Positions 9,275-18,945 are shown, counted from the first letter of the stretch. The stretch is DNA of 64,000 bases from Rhodococcoides fascians NBRC 12155 = LMG 3623 (GCF_001894785.1 NZ_BCWW01000001.1:434001-498000), one strand, 5' to 3'. Made by a program: numbers and translations. Notes: generated by a model from the sequence alone, not told the origin.

Positions 9275-12200
9275 CTATTTCTCGAAGACTCGCAGCTTTC
9301 CGTCTTCGTAGAATCCCGATCGCGTGGTTTCTCCGGTTTGCAGGTCGGCGGGCACGGCGTTGGGGTAGTACTGCTCGTAGCGCTCGAGTGAGCCCCAGTC
9401 CCTGGCCCAGTCGTTTTTGAGGTAGGTGGGGACGGCAACAGGCTTGGCGAGTAGTTCGGACCATCCGAGCGGTCCGCCGTTCTCGCCGGACTGCCAGGTG
9501 TCGGTGGAGCTCACGGCCAGTGGGCGGTCGGGGAGGATGCGGTAGCCCGGTACCTCGGCGACGCCGTAGCGGTGGTCGAACGGTCGTTGGCACGGGAACT
9601 GGAGTCCGACGGCCCAGTCGAGCAGAACGGGCTGCTCACTGCCGATCATGGTGTTCAGGTTGTCCATCACCGGAACTCGCGGCGGGGTGAATGCCAGCCA
9701 CTGGTCGCCGGTGAGGTTGGGGTCGTTGGCGACGATGCGGACGGCGTCGGCGTCGGGTGCGATGTCTGCCAACGGAACTCGCAGGTTGCGCCACGAGGGT
9801 GCAGGTCCGATGTCGCGAGGCAGGTAGGTGCCCTGTGCCTGGACGCTTCCGTCGGGCTGACGCTTGCCGTATTCGAGCAGCAGCGACTGGCCGTAGGTGA
9901 GGGCACCGGTGTCGTCGTAGGACCAGATACGTCCGGCCGCGGAGAACACGACAAGTGGTGCGTCGTCGCTGCGGGCGGGTAGCTGGTACCAGCTCGAGGT
10001 GGCCTCGGCCGGTTCCTGGATTCCTTCTTGGTAGGAGCCGAGGACGGGTGTGGTGGCGGGGTCGAGTCCGAAGGGCAGGGCGGCGGTGGAGCCGTTGACG
10101 CCCAGTGCGCCGGTGCCTCCTGCTGTGCCCGAGCTCTGGCCTTCCTCGAAGGCGGGGCCGACGGCTTGTTGGTCGGTATTGCCTTGTCCTGGTTTGACTT
10201 CCACGGCGTCGGCGCTGAGGTCGCTGGGGATTCCGTTGGCGGTGAAGTTGCGCAGGGTGTCACTGGCTCCGCCGAGGGGGCCTGCGACGGGATCGAATTC
10301 ACCCGGCAGGGGGCTCAGTACATCAGCGTTGGGATCGGCTTCGACGAGCACGTCGTTGGCGAGTCCGCACGAATTGCCCAGTAACGATTGCACATTGGAG
10401 CGCGCGAGCGAGTAGGCGGGATATTGGGAGACGGCACCCTTGACGAGCGAGAGGACCTCGAACAGCACCATGATTCCGGCGATGACGGTCAGTGGTGCGG
10501 CAGCGAACTTGCGAATGCGTCTACCGCGGGCCGACGTCGGTTTCGGTTGTGGCGGTGCGTATCCCTCACGTAGGTATTGGAATGCCGCGACGGCGAGAAC
10601 CAGTCCGAAGAGGACGAGGAACAGCGAGCCGGATTCGTTGCCACCGAGCGAGACCGTCTTGTCGAACCACGGCACGCCGTAGCTCGAGACGTACCAGTAC
10701 CCGTTGATGCCCGAGAACGACAGCGCCAGAACGAACATCAGGCCGGCCGTGAACAGGGATCGATTCCGGCGTGAGCGCAGTGCGCTGGCCGAGACGGCCA
10801 CTGCGGTCAGGGCAGCGAGCCCACCGGCGATTCCGGCGTAGGAACCGAAGTGGTGAGTCCACTTGGTGGGGTTGAACATCATGAAGAAGATGGTTCCGAG
10901 GACGACGCCGAGCAGTCGCCACGCAGGCCCGTTCGCGATGCCGGGAATGCGCCGGCGGCGCAGGAGCACGAACAGCGTGGTGAACAGGCACAGGAGCATC
11001 GCGAGGAACGCGAAGCGACGGGCCACGGAACCGTCGACGGTCTGGACGAAGAGGTAGTAGTACCTCAGGAAGTCTTGGTACCAAGCCTCGTTGGGGCCGA
11101 TGATGGTGCGCACTCGGGTGGATTCGATGACGGTCGCGAAGGTCTGGTCGGCGAACACGACGACGAGGACGAGGACTCCGGCAGCGGCCAACGGTGCCAG
11201 CATGGCGAGGGTGCCGACCTGCCGGTGGCGTCGGACCACGATGCGAGCGATGGGCCGGGCTCCGGCGAGAAGCGCTGCCACACACATCAATCCGGTGGGC
11301 GCAGCGGCCAGGGTGAAGGCACCGATGAGGCAGGCGGCTGCGGCGGGGAGCAGTCTGCCGGTGGCGATGGAGCGTTCGATCGAGCACCAGGTCAGCAATG
11401 CGCCGAGGGCGACGATCGGCTCGGGACGCAGTCCGTTGTTGTACGGGAGCCAGAAGGCGAGGAACACCAATCCGCCGGTCCACAGCGCCACGTTCGATTT
11501 GCGCACGGCGCGTCCGAGGCGCGGCACCACCTCGCGGCTGATCACCATCCAGCACAGGACTCCGGCGATCAGGGCGGGCAGGCGCATCCACGGGCTTGCG
11601 GTCGAGATCTTGGCGAAGACGGCCAGGACGTCGTAGTACCAGCCGAACGGTGCCTCGGGGACGCCGAACCAGCGGAAGTAGTTGGCCATGTAGCCGGAAT
11701 GTTCGGCCGCGCGGGCCATGGTGAGCAGATAGCCGTCGTCGGAGGTGTTGGCGCCGACGAAGTGCCAGCCGACGAGGACTCCGAGAACCGTGACGTCGAC
11801 GCCGGTGAACTTCCACCAGTGCGACGGGAAGAAGCGGCGGTGCGCGCGGCGGTCGGTGCCGTCGAGCCGTGCGAGCGCGCCCATGGCCAGCAACGTGCAG
11901 GCGATCGCCAGCACCATGATCAACGACTTCAGGATGGTCGGAGTCGACGAGAAGCGGGAGTCGACGTCGACGGTGACCGACATGTCGGCCGGGGCCGCGC
12001 CACTGAGATCACTGAAGATGCCGACGACCTGCGGACGGAGGTCGCCGTCGAGCCGACCCTGGACGGGTTGGCCGCTCTCGTCGGTCAGCCCGGTGAAGGC
12101 TGCGGAGGTGTACTGGTCGTTCGAGGTGATCTCGATGGCGGCGCAGCGCGTGCTCTGGACGTCGGCGCGCGGTGCCGTCGCGACGACGACGTTGCGGTCG

Positions 12201-12592
12201 AGGACATCGACGTTCGACTCGCCGACGCGAACGAACAGGCTGTTGAGGGCGGCACCCTCACCTTGCGGGGGTGCGGTCGCCAGCAACAGCCCGCCCGACG
12301 CGGGTAGTGCGGCCACAGCAGAGCACGGGAGGGTGGCGGACAGTCGCAGGGGTGCCTGGGACACCAGTGGGGCGTCCACGTCCTGTAGGAGGCCGTTCTG
12401 CGGCCACTCGATACTCGCGGTGGTCTGCGTGACGGGTGCGAACGGAGTGATCAGTGCGAACAGCACGCCGAGTATGCCGGCCACCATCGCGATCAGCCGG
12501 GGAATCCGTACCTGAGCACGAAGTTCGTCCGAGGCTCCGAGCGGAGCGGGGACGGGGGGACCAGCTGATGAATCTGTCACGACGTCGGGCAC
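9275..12592 (-). CDS. Emb-family arabinosyltransferase (second, downstream copy)
   Basis: The 1105-residue GT-C membrane protein adds arabinofuranose from decaprenyl-phosphoryl-arabinose to arabinan of the cell wall. Its start is a GTG at 12592, or a GTG four codons later. The N-terminus has one TM helix and an extracytoplasmic domain. The catalytic DD pair is D285/D286 in NTSDDGYLLTMARAAEHSGYM, the loop that carries the ethambutol-resistance Met (EmbB M306) in mycobacteria. Then come about a dozen TM helices, and a large C-terminal carbohydrate-binding domain with WRNLRVPL and FPCQRPFDHRYGVAEVPGYRILPDR. It is the last gene of the run and is a tandem paralogue of the gene at 12668-15871, 75 bases upstream of it. 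Sequence alone does not show whether it is EmbA, EmbB or EmbC; the SDDGY loop looks closer to EmbB/EmbC. Confidence 0.92.
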   Translation of the reverse strand: MPDVVTDSSAGPPVPAPLGASDELRAQVRIPRLIAMVAGILGVLFALITPFAPVTQTTASIEWPQNGLLQDVDAPLVSQAPLRLSATLPCSAVAALPASGGLLLATAPPQGEGAALNSLFVRVGESNVDVLDRNVVVATAPRADVQSTRCAAIEITSNDQYTSAAFTGLTDESGQPVQGRLDGDLRPQVVGIFSDLSGAAPADMSVTVDVDSRFSSTPTILKSLIMVLAIACTLLAMGALARLDGTDRRAHRRFFPSHWWKFTGVDVTVLGVLVGWHFVGANTSDDGYLLTMARAAEHSGYMANYFRWFGVPEAPFGWYYDVLAVFAKISTASPWMRLPALIAGVLCWMVISREVVPRLGRAVRKSNVALWTGGLVFLAFWLPYNNGLRPEPIVALGALLTWCSIERSIATGRLLPAAAACLIGAFTLAAAPTGLMCVAALLAGARPIARIVVRRHRQVGTLAMLAPLAAAGVLVLVVVFADQTFATVIESTRVRTIIGPNEAWYQDFLRYYYLFVQTVDGSVARRFAFLAMLLCLFTTLFVLLRRRRIPGIANGPAWRLLGVVLGTIFFMMFNPTKWTHHFGSYAGIAGGLAALTAVAVSASALRSRRNRSLFTAGLMFVLALSFSGINGYWYVSSYGVPWFDKTVSLGGNESGSLFLVLFGLVLAVAAFQYLREGYAPPQPKPTSARGRRIRKFAAAPLTVIAGIMVLFEVLSLVKGAVSQYPAYSLARSNVQSLLGNSCGLANDVLVEADPNADVLSPLPGEFDPVAGPLGGASDTLRNFTANGIPSDLSADAVEVKPGQGNTDQQAVGPAFEEGQSSGTAGGTGALGVNGSTAALPFGLDPATTPVLGSYQEGIQEPAEATSSWYQLPARSDDAPLVVFSAAGRIWSYDDTGALTYGQSLLLEYGKRQPDGSVQAQGTYLPRDIGPAPSWRNLRVPLADIAPDADAVRIVANDPNLTGDQWLAFTPPRVPVMDNLNTMIGSEQPVLLDWAVGLQFPCQRPFDHRYGVAEVPGYRILPDRPLAVSSTDTWQSGENGGPLGWSELLAKPVAVPTYLKNDWARDWGSLERYEQYYPNAVPADLQTGETTRSGFYEDGKLRVFEK

Positions 12593-12667
12593 GATTGTCG
12601 ATGTTATGCGAGCGTGACTTCGAGGTCACACAGGCGCCGTCCCCGGATCCGATGGAGAAACAGGGAA

Positions 12668-15600
12668 TCAGCCGGTCTTCATCGGTCCGTCGCTGGACAG
12701 TCCCGACCGAGACTGTTGCTCGACGGTGATCCGGGCGGCCGCGGCAGCCGGATCGAGTGGCGTGTATCTCTCGATCGACCCCCAATCGCGGGCGTAGTCG
12801 TCGGCCAGATACGACGGCAGAGTCTGGGCACCGAGCAGCAGTTCGGTCCACCCCAGCGGGCCGCCGCCGAACGAGTCTTGCCATGCGTTGGTGGATTCGG
12901 CTCCGGTTCGGTCGGGCAGGATGCGGTACTTCGGCACCTCGGCGACGCCGTCGCGATGATCGAACGGACGCTGGCACGGGAACGCCAGCCCGACCGCCCA
13001 GTCGAGCAGAACGGGGTCGGTGGACCCGACCAGAGAATTCAGCGTCTGAGTTTCCGGGACGCGTGGGGGAGTGACGGCCAACCACTGATCGCCGGCCATG
13101 TCGTTGTCCTCGGCGACGATGCGAACGGCGTTAGCGTCGGCGGGTAGGTCGCTCATCGGTACGCGCAGGTTGCGCCACGACGGTGCCGGGCCGATGTCGA
13201 GAGGCGTGACACGGCCGAGTGCCTGGACGTCGCCGCCGTCGCGGCGTCCGTATTCCAGTTCGACGCGTTGGCCCGGGGTGACGATGCCGTCCTTGTCCAC
13301 CGAGCGAATTCGGCCTGCGGCCGCGATGGCGATCAGGTCGCCCTCTCCAGGCAGCGAATACCAACCGGAGGTCAGGGACGCGGGCTCGGTGGCACCGAAG
13401 CTGCCGAGGACCGGGGTCGTTTCGGGGTTCAATCCGAACGGCAGAGCGACTGTGCTGCCGTTGATTCCGACGTTCTCGTTGGTTCCGCCCGAGGTGCCTG
13501 CGGAGTTCGACGAGGTGGCCGACGCGCTCTCTTCGGAGTCTTCGGGGCGAATGGAGTTGGCACTGCCCTGGGCGGTGTCCTCGGAGTCGGCCGTCAGGTC
13601 TTCGGCGACGCCGTCCGGGGTGAATCCGGTGCTGCCACCTGCTCCCAGCGCGTCCGGGGCGGGGTCGATCGGCTGCAGGACGGATCCGTTGACGTCGGTC
13701 TCCACCTGCACGTCACCGGCGAGTCCGCACGAGTTGCCGGCGAGTGCGGAGAAGTTGGATCGCGCGATGGAGTACGCAGGGTATTGGGCCACAGCACCTT
13801 TGGCGAACGAGAGCACTTCGAATGCGACGACACCGCCTGCGACGATGGTCAATGCAGAGGGTGCGAAGCGTCGACGCGTGCTGGTTTCTGCTGTGCGATA
13901 AGGCAATCGGACATGTTGGTACGCCGCGTACAGCAGGGTCAGCACGGTCAGGCCGAGCAGGATGGTCGAGAAGCCCTTGCCGGCAATGGACGGCGGCTTG
14001 TCGAACCACGGAATGCCGTAGCTCGAGACGTACCACCAACCGTTCGAGCTGGTGAACGCCACCGCCGTCAGAAACAGCACTGCGGCGGTGAACAGCGTTC
14101 TGTTTCGCGGGGATCGGACGGTGGCCGCCGTGACGGCCACCGCTGCCAGTGCGCCGAGAGACGCGGCGAGACCGGCGTACACACCGAAGTGGTGGGTCCA
14201 CTTGGTGGGGGTGAACATCATCAAAGCCAGTGCGCCCAGCACGATTCCGAGTATCCGACGCGATGGCCCGGTGGCGGTACCGGGGATGCGTCCGTTCTTG
14301 CGGAGCATCACCGCGATGCAGACGACGATGCACAGCAGCATCGCGAACATGCCGAATCGTCGGGCGAGCGAGCCGTCGGGGGAGATGGTCATCAACGCGT
14401 CCCAGCGCACCCGTTCCTCGAACCAGGGCACGTTGGGTCCGAGAGCCGAGCGCACCCGGGTCGCTTCGAGCACGGTACTCAGAGTTTGGTCGGCGAAGAT
14501 CGCGATCACCACGGCCAGTCCCGACGCGATCAGCGGCGCGAGGACCGCGAGCAACCCCACTTGGCGGGCTCGTTTGACGATGATCATCACGATCGGGCGG
14601 AGTCCGGCGAGCAGCGCGGCGACGGCGATCAGTCCGGTGGGTCCGGCGGCGAGCGAGAAGGCGGCGATCAGTGTGCCGACCGCGGCGGGCAACAGTCGTC
14701 CGGTGGCGATCGCACGCTCGATCGAGCACCACGTGAGCAGCGCGCCCAGGGCGATGACGGGTTCCGGGCGCAATCCGTTGTCGTAGGGCAGCCAGAAGGC
14801 GAGGAACACCAGGCCTGCGGTCCACAGCGCGACGCGGTTGGTCAGTACCGCGCGCCCGAGGCGGGGGATGACCTCGCGGCTGATGACGAGCCAGCACAGC
14901 AGTGCGGCGATGGTGGCAGGCAGGCGCATCCAGATGCTGGCGGTGCTGACTTTGGCGAGGGCGGCCAGCATGTCGTAGTACGGCATGCCGAACGGTGCTT
15001 CGGGAACGCCGAACCAGCGGAAGTAGTTGGCCATGTATCCGGCGTGCTCGGAGACGCGTGCCATGTTGAGCAGGTAGCCGTCGTCGGAGGTGTTGGCACC
15101 GATGAAGTGCCACAACACCAGCACCCCGACGACGACGGCGTCGACGCCGGTCACCGACTTCCAGCGTGACGGCAGGAAGCGGCGGTGACGCCGACCGTCC
15201 ACGCTGTCGAGGCGATGCAATGCGAACAGGGAGGCGACGACGGCCAGCGCGCCGACGATCATCGCCAGCAGCTTGAACGTCGTCGGGGTCGAGGAGTAAC
15301 GGGAGTCGATGTCCACGCGCACGTTCAGACCGTCGACCGACGCGGTGAGGTCGGTGAAGATGCCGACGACCTGAGGTCGGACGTCGCCGTCGACAGTGGT
15401 GGCCGCGCCGCCGAGGTCGACCACCGTGCGAGCGGCGTTCGAGGAGATCGTCAGCGCGCAATCGGAGGCCAGGTCGGATACGGGAGCCTCGGCGAGAACG
15501 CGATCGCGAAGCAGCACCTGCAGTCGATCGTCGTCGACCCGCACGGTCAGTGCTCGCTGCTCGGTTTTCGCCGCTGCGATCGGAGCGGTGGACATCACCG

Positions 15601-15871
15601 TGCCGCCGCCGTCGAGCCGAGTGGCAGTACTGCACGGGATCGTCGCGTCCAGATCGAGCGGGGAGTAGCTCACCAGCGGAGCGTTGACACTACCGAACGA
15701 GCTCTGCGGCCACGACAGCGTGGAGACGTCCTGCTGCACCGGCAGCAGCGGAGTGGCGATGGCCAGGACGGCACCGATGATGCCGGTGACGATCGCTATC
15801 AGCCGGGCAGTCGTGATGTTCGGAGCGGTCGCAGGCACACCGGCGATGCTATTGGACGAGCGAGCGCACAT
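12668..15871 (-). CDS. Emb-family arabinosyltransferase (first, upstream copy)
   Basis: The 1067-residue paralogue of the next gene has the same architecture: an N-terminal TM, a periplasmic lectin-like domain, the catalytic pair D263/D264 in NTSDDGYLLNMARVSEHAGYM, a multi-TM GT-C core and the C-terminal module (WRNLRVPMSDL, FPCQRPFDHRDGVAEVPKYRILPDR). The ATG at 15871 overlaps the stop of the GT-C gene upstream by 23 bases, so translation is probably coupled; a GTG about 11 codons downstream would remove the overlap. Arabinan or lipoarabinomannan polymerisation is expected. Corynebacteria have one emb gene and M. tuberculosis three; this cluster has two. The exact EmbA/B/C equivalence is not assigned. 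Confidence 0.92.
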   Translation of the reverse strand: MCARSSNSIAGVPATAPNITTARLIAIVTGIIGAVLAIATPLLPVQQDVSTLSWPQSSFGSVNAPLVSYSPLDLDATIPCSTATRLDGGGTVMSTAPIAAAKTEQRALTVRVDDDRLQVLLRDRVLAEAPVSDLASDCALTISSNAARTVVDLGGAATTVDGDVRPQVVGIFTDLTASVDGLNVRVDIDSRYSSTPTTFKLLAMIVGALAVVASLFALHRLDSVDGRRHRRFLPSRWKSVTGVDAVVVGVLVLWHFIGANTSDDGYLLNMARVSEHAGYMANYFRWFGVPEAPFGMPYYDMLAALAKVSTASIWMRLPATIAALLCWLVISREVIPRLGRAVLTNRVALWTAGLVFLAFWLPYDNGLRPEPVIALGALLTWCSIERAIATGRLLPAAVGTLIAAFSLAAGPTGLIAVAALLAGLRPIVMIIVKRARQVGLLAVLAPLIASGLAVVIAIFADQTLSTVLEATRVRSALGPNVPWFEERVRWDALMTISPDGSLARRFGMFAMLLCIVVCIAVMLRKNGRIPGTATGPSRRILGIVLGALALMMFTPTKWTHHFGVYAGLAASLGALAAVAVTAATVRSPRNRTLFTAAVLFLTAVAFTSSNGWWYVSSYGIPWFDKPPSIAGKGFSTILLGLTVLTLLYAAYQHVRLPYRTAETSTRRRFAPSALTIVAGGVVAFEVLSFAKGAVAQYPAYSIARSNFSALAGNSCGLAGDVQVETDVNGSVLQPIDPAPDALGAGGSTGFTPDGVAEDLTADSEDTAQGSANSIRPEDSEESASATSSNSAGTSGGTNENVGINGSTVALPFGLNPETTPVLGSFGATEPASLTSGWYSLPGEGDLIAIAAAGRIRSVDKDGIVTPGQRVELEYGRRDGGDVQALGRVTPLDIGPAPSWRNLRVPMSDLPADANAVRIVAEDNDMAGDQWLAVTPPRVPETQTLNSLVGSTDPVLLDWAVGLAFPCQRPFDHRDGVAEVPKYRILPDRTGAESTNAWQDSFGGGPLGWTELLLGAQTLPSYLADDYARDWGSIERYTPLDPAAAAARITVEQQSRSGLSSDGPMKTG

Positions 15872-17618
15872 CCCACACCCATACGCCGCCGGTGTATTGC
15901 GGCTGGACGTCGAGCAGCTCGGTGACCGTGCTGCGCAGGGCGACGGTGTTCTTGCTCGGCGGAAGTACCACGACGTCGGCTTCCCAGAAGCTCATGTCCT
16001 GCGCCGCCTGGCTGCGCTGATCGGCGGTGATCTCGGGGACGGTGCCGGAGTCGTAGACCGAGCCGAGCAGCAGCGCCGTCGGGCGATCGACGGCACCGTA
16101 CTTGGCGACCTTCTCTTCCTGATCGCTCGGTCCGACGAAGTATCCGGCGGCAAGCGTGAAGCCCATGTCCGCGTCCATCTGCCAACGCAGCGGCCGGGCG
16201 TCCTCGGGCCGTGGGAGAGGGACGGTGACGACGGAACCGTCGTCGACGTAGTTCTGCCAATCGCCGTCGGCGAAGAACCGAGGTGTGGGGGATTTGTCGA
16301 CGGTGACCAGCGGCGTCGGGATCAGCGGAACGAGGGCGAGGGCGAGTCCGGCGATCCAGAATGCCGGCAACGGCCGTAGTCCGTTGCGGAACGTCCGATC
16401 GGTGGCCAGGACGAGCAACAGAGCCAGCGCAGGGACCGCGCCGAGGGCGAAGCGGGTCTCGAGGACGGATTCGACGAGTGGGTATTCGGCGAGTTTCGTC
16501 CACGGCAGGGTGATGCCGGTGTCGTTCTTGCCGATCATCAGCGTCGCGCCGAGCGAGAGCACGCTCATGACGATGGCCGTGGCAGCCGCGGCTCTGGCGC
16601 AGGCAACACGCCACATCCACACTGCCGCCACGAGGCACAGCACGAGCAGCGGCCAGCCGAAGTAGGCGTTCTCCTCGGTGGCGTTGATCCGTACGTTCTG
16701 CCCCGGGGTGGCGACGCCACCGATGGATTGCGTCGGGAACTGGAACAGGGCTTTGGCGTCGTTGCCCATCGGGCCGTGTTCGAGGAAAGAATACGACTGC
16801 GGTCCGAAGAACTGCCACCACAGCGGCAACGCGACGATGGCCAGCGCGATGCTCGCCGACACCGCGAGTCGGGGTACGGCATTGCGGACGGCCGGCCACA
16901 GGGAACGCGGCCGGGACAGGTAGTAGACGACGGCGAAGATGGCGAACGACATCGCGAAGATCAGCAGCGGTTCCTCGCCGAGCAGGATCTGCAGCGCGAC
17001 GATCAAGCCGAGTCCGACGGTGTTCTTGGTGGTTCCGCCGCCGTGTGCGATGCGGGTGACCAGCATCGCGATGACCGGGAGCAGGAACAGCACCACGAAG
17101 TTGGGGTGGCCGTTGGCATGGGAGATGGCACCGGGCGCGAAGCCGCACAGTGCGCCGCCCATCGCGGCGGCACCCTTGGACGCGTTCAGCTGACGCGAGA
17201 ACAGCCAGTACCAGGCGAACGACGTGCCGGCGAGACCGGCGGTGAGGGCGATCGCCCAGGTGACGGTGGGTCCGAACAACAGCGTGATCGGAGCGAGCGG
17301 GATGGAGATGCCGAACATCGCCGTGTTCGCCATCAGATTCACCCCGAGCGGGTAATTCTGCAGGTCACTGGACAGTGGATTGTCCAGATGCGCGACGGCA
17401 TGGGCAGCGACGGAGAAGAACCACTCCCACATCGTCTGGTCCTGGCCGCTGTTGTAGAGGTAGCCACCGTTCAGATTGCGCCACTGGCCCTGCAGGACGT
17501 ACACGGCGGCGATCAGAAATCCGACGGCCGCCGCGAGGTCGCCACGCCCGACGCCGGAGTGTCGAGCCGGTGCCGTGGTCGGCCGCCGCTCGAGAACGCT
17601 CTGGTCGTGGGTGGTCAT
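15849..17618 (-). CDS. Polytopic GT-C-like membrane protein upstream of emb
   Basis: The 589-residue protein is mostly hydrophobic. It has a first TM helix at about residues 28-45, then a soluble loop with GGYLYNSGQDQTMWEWFFS, and eight to ten further TM segments to about residue 430. It ends with a roughly 140-residue extracytoplasmic tail that mentions no known motif. The acidic/aromatic first loop after TM1 is typical of polyprenyl-phosphate-sugar-dependent GT-C enzymes, but no family-specific catalytic motif can be named. Its stop overlaps the start of the first emb gene, so it likely acts in arabinan or lipoglycan assembly. The gene begins 97 bases after the stop of the nitroreductase. 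A flippase-like or scaffolding role is possible. Confidence 0.6.
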   Translation of the reverse strand: MTTHDQSVLERRPTTAPARHSGVGRGDLAAAVGFLIAAVYVLQGQWRNLNGGYLYNSGQDQTMWEWFFSVAAHAVAHLDNPLSSDLQNYPLGVNLMANTAMFGISIPLAPITLLFGPTVTWAIALTAGLAGTSFAWYWLFSRQLNASKGAAAMGGALCGFAPGAISHANGHPNFVVLFLLPVIAMLVTRIAHGGGTTKNTVGLGLIVALQILLGEEPLLIFAMSFAIFAVVYYLSRPRSLWPAVRNAVPRLAVSASIALAIVALPLWWQFFGPQSYSFLEHGPMGNDAKALFQFPTQSIGGVATPGQNVRINATEENAYFGWPLLVLCLVAAVWMWRVACARAAAATAIVMSVLSLGATLMIGKNDTGITLPWTKLAEYPLVESVLETRFALGAVPALALLLVLATDRTFRNGLRPLPAFWIAGLALALVPLIPTPLVTVDKSPTPRFFADGDWQNYVDDGSVVTVPLPRPEDARPLRWQMDADMGFTLAAGYFVGPSDQEEKVAKYGAVDRPTALLLGSVYDSGTVPEITADQRSQAAQDMSFWEADVVVLPPSKNTVALRSTVTELLDVQPQYTGGVWVWDVRSLVQ

Positions 17619-17714
17619 CGCGTCGAGGTTACAGAAAGATCACGGTCGGCGAAAACTCGAACGTGCTGGGTCACACCGGCTTGAGTGCGACGCCGCCCCA
17701 CCCGTATGTACAGA

Positions 17715-18413
17715 TCAGTCACCGATCCAGGTGGCCACGTTCGTCACGTCTGCCCGTTCGGTTCGGAACGAGTTGATCGGGTGCTCCAGGTCGGCGTATC
17801 CGAACGAGATGCCGAGCACGATGCGCCGGTGCTCCGGTATGTCGAAGTAGTCGTGCAGAAAATCGGAGTACGACGCGAGGGCGGCCTGTGGGGCGGTTGC
17901 GATGCCGAGGCTGTGTGCGCTGAGCAGAAAGGTGTTGACGTACAGACCGCAGTCGATCGCTCCGTACTCGCCGAGATCGGCCTCGGTGGTGATCACGGCG
18001 ACGTGTGGCGCATCGAAGAAGTCGAAGTTGCGGAGCATCTGAGCAAGGGCACGCGGATCCCCCTTCTCGATGCCGACACTGTCGTAGAGCTGCAGTCCGC
18101 ACGCACGGCGACGGTCGCGATAGTCGCCGGCGTACTGGGTGGGGAAGGGGATGTCACTCTGCACGGGGCCGCCGCCGCGGACGTGGTCCTGGAGTGTCCG
18201 GCGGAAGCGGTCTGTCCCTACCCCTTCCGTCACGATGACCTGCCACGGCTGGGTGTTGCACCACGACGGTGTGCGCTGGCTCAGCGCGAGCACACGCTCG
18301 ATATCGCCGCGTGGCACTGCATCCTGCCGGAACTGTCGGCACGTCCAGCGTTCTTCGAGAATTCCGGCGAGTGCCGAGAATTGCTGCCCTCGATCGTCTG
18401 TCACAGCGTCCAT
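17715..18413 (-). CDS. Nitroreductase-family FMN oxidoreductase
   Basis: The product has 232 residues from the ATG at 18413 (MDAVTDDRGQQF); an ATG at 18431 lies inside the operator and is less likely. Family features are an early Arg/Ser region for FMN phosphate (ERWTCRQFRQDAV), the PSWCNTQPWQVIV motif, and a C-terminal G-I-S-F-G-Y segment. Such enzymes reduce nitroaromatics, quinones or related electrophiles using NAD(P)H. It is divergently transcribed from the HxlR-type regulator at 18493, with two palindromic operators between, so induction by its own substrate class is likely. It interrupts the arabinogalactan cluster and has no evident cell-wall role. Confidence 0.85.
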   Translation of the reverse strand: MDAVTDDRGQQFSALAGILEERWTCRQFRQDAVPRGDIERVLALSQRTPSWCNTQPWQVIVTEGVGTDRFRRTLQDHVRGGGPVQSDIPFPTQYAGDYRDRRRACGLQLYDSVGIEKGDPRALAQMLRNFDFFDAPHVAVITTEADLGEYGAIDCGLYVNTFLLSAHSLGIATAPQAALASYSDFLHDYFDIPEHRRIVLGISFGYADLEHPINSFRTERADVTNVATWIGD

Positions 18414-18423
18414 GTACACCCCT

Positions 18424-18473
18424 GGTCTCATTTCGAGACTACAAAGTAGCAGCAATAGTCTCGTTTCGAGACT
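18424..18473. promoter_or_regulatory. Paired palindromic operator between nitroreductase and HxlR genes
   Basis: The element at 18457-18473 is AGTCTCGTTTCGAGACT, a perfect 7-base inverted repeat around TTT. A second copy at 18424-18440 reads GGTCTCATTTCGAGACT (two mismatches in the left arm). Their centres are 33 bases apart, about three helical turns, so two dimers would bind the same DNA face. The distal copy ends 11 bases from the nitroreductase ATG, and the proximal copy 20 bases from the regulator ATG. This placement fits autorepression plus repression of the nitroreductase. Confidence 0.85.
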
Positions 18474-18492
18474 GCTGGGTAAGGTCGACGGT

Positions 18493-18945
18493 ATGCGTCA
18501 CGCGGAGCTGGCCGATGTGCCCTGCTCGATTTCGAGGTCTCTGTCCGTTCTGGGTGACCGGTGGACACTGGTGATTCTGAAGTGGTCGTTCGCAGGGGTT
18601 CGCCGTTTCAACCACTTCCAGAGCGCCATGGGGATCTCACGAAGTCGGCTGCAGGATCGACTCGACCGCCTCGTCGAGCACGACATTCTCTCCAAGGTGC
18701 AGACCGATTCCACCTACGCGGAATACCGGCTGACCCGCAAGGGTCACGACATCTATCCGATTCTGATGGCCTTCAAGGACTGGGGCGACGCGTACATGGC
18801 ACCCGACGGTGTCCCCGTGCACTACACGCACCGCGACTGTGGGGGCAACGCACACGTGAGGCTCGAGTGTGACTCGTGCGGCGATGAGATCACGGCTCGT
18901 CAGGTGCTGCCGGCGCCTGCCGCGGGTAACCCGCTTGCGCCGTGA
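18493..18945 (+). CDS. HxlR-family transcriptional regulator
   Basis: The 150-residue winged-helix protein contains the HxlR core: CSISRSLSVLGDRWTLVILKWSFAGVRRF, then a recognition helix region GISRSRLQDRLDRLVEHDIL and a wing ending in YRLTRKGHDIYP. A Cys at residue 11 (VPCSI) sits where HxlR/QorR/HypR-type redox or electrophile sensors carry theirs. A C-terminal extension has HRDCGG and CDSCG cysteines. It is divergent from the nitroreductase with the operator pair between, so it probably represses both genes until its Cys or ligand pocket is modified. The ligand is unknown. Confidence 0.88.
   Translation: MRHAELADVPCSISRSLSVLGDRWTLVILKWSFAGVRRFNHFQSAMGISRSRLQDRLDRLVEHDILSKVQTDSTYAEYRLTRKGHDIYPILMAFKDWGDAYMAPDGVPVHYTHRDCGGNAHVRLECDSCGDEITARQVLPAPAAGNPLAP

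Noticed and set aside
10850..12307. A 485-codon plus-strand frame antisense to the emb gene, and 13268-15169 likewise.
   Set aside because: Shadow frames: Gly/Glu/Asp/Gln-rich translations with no start signal.
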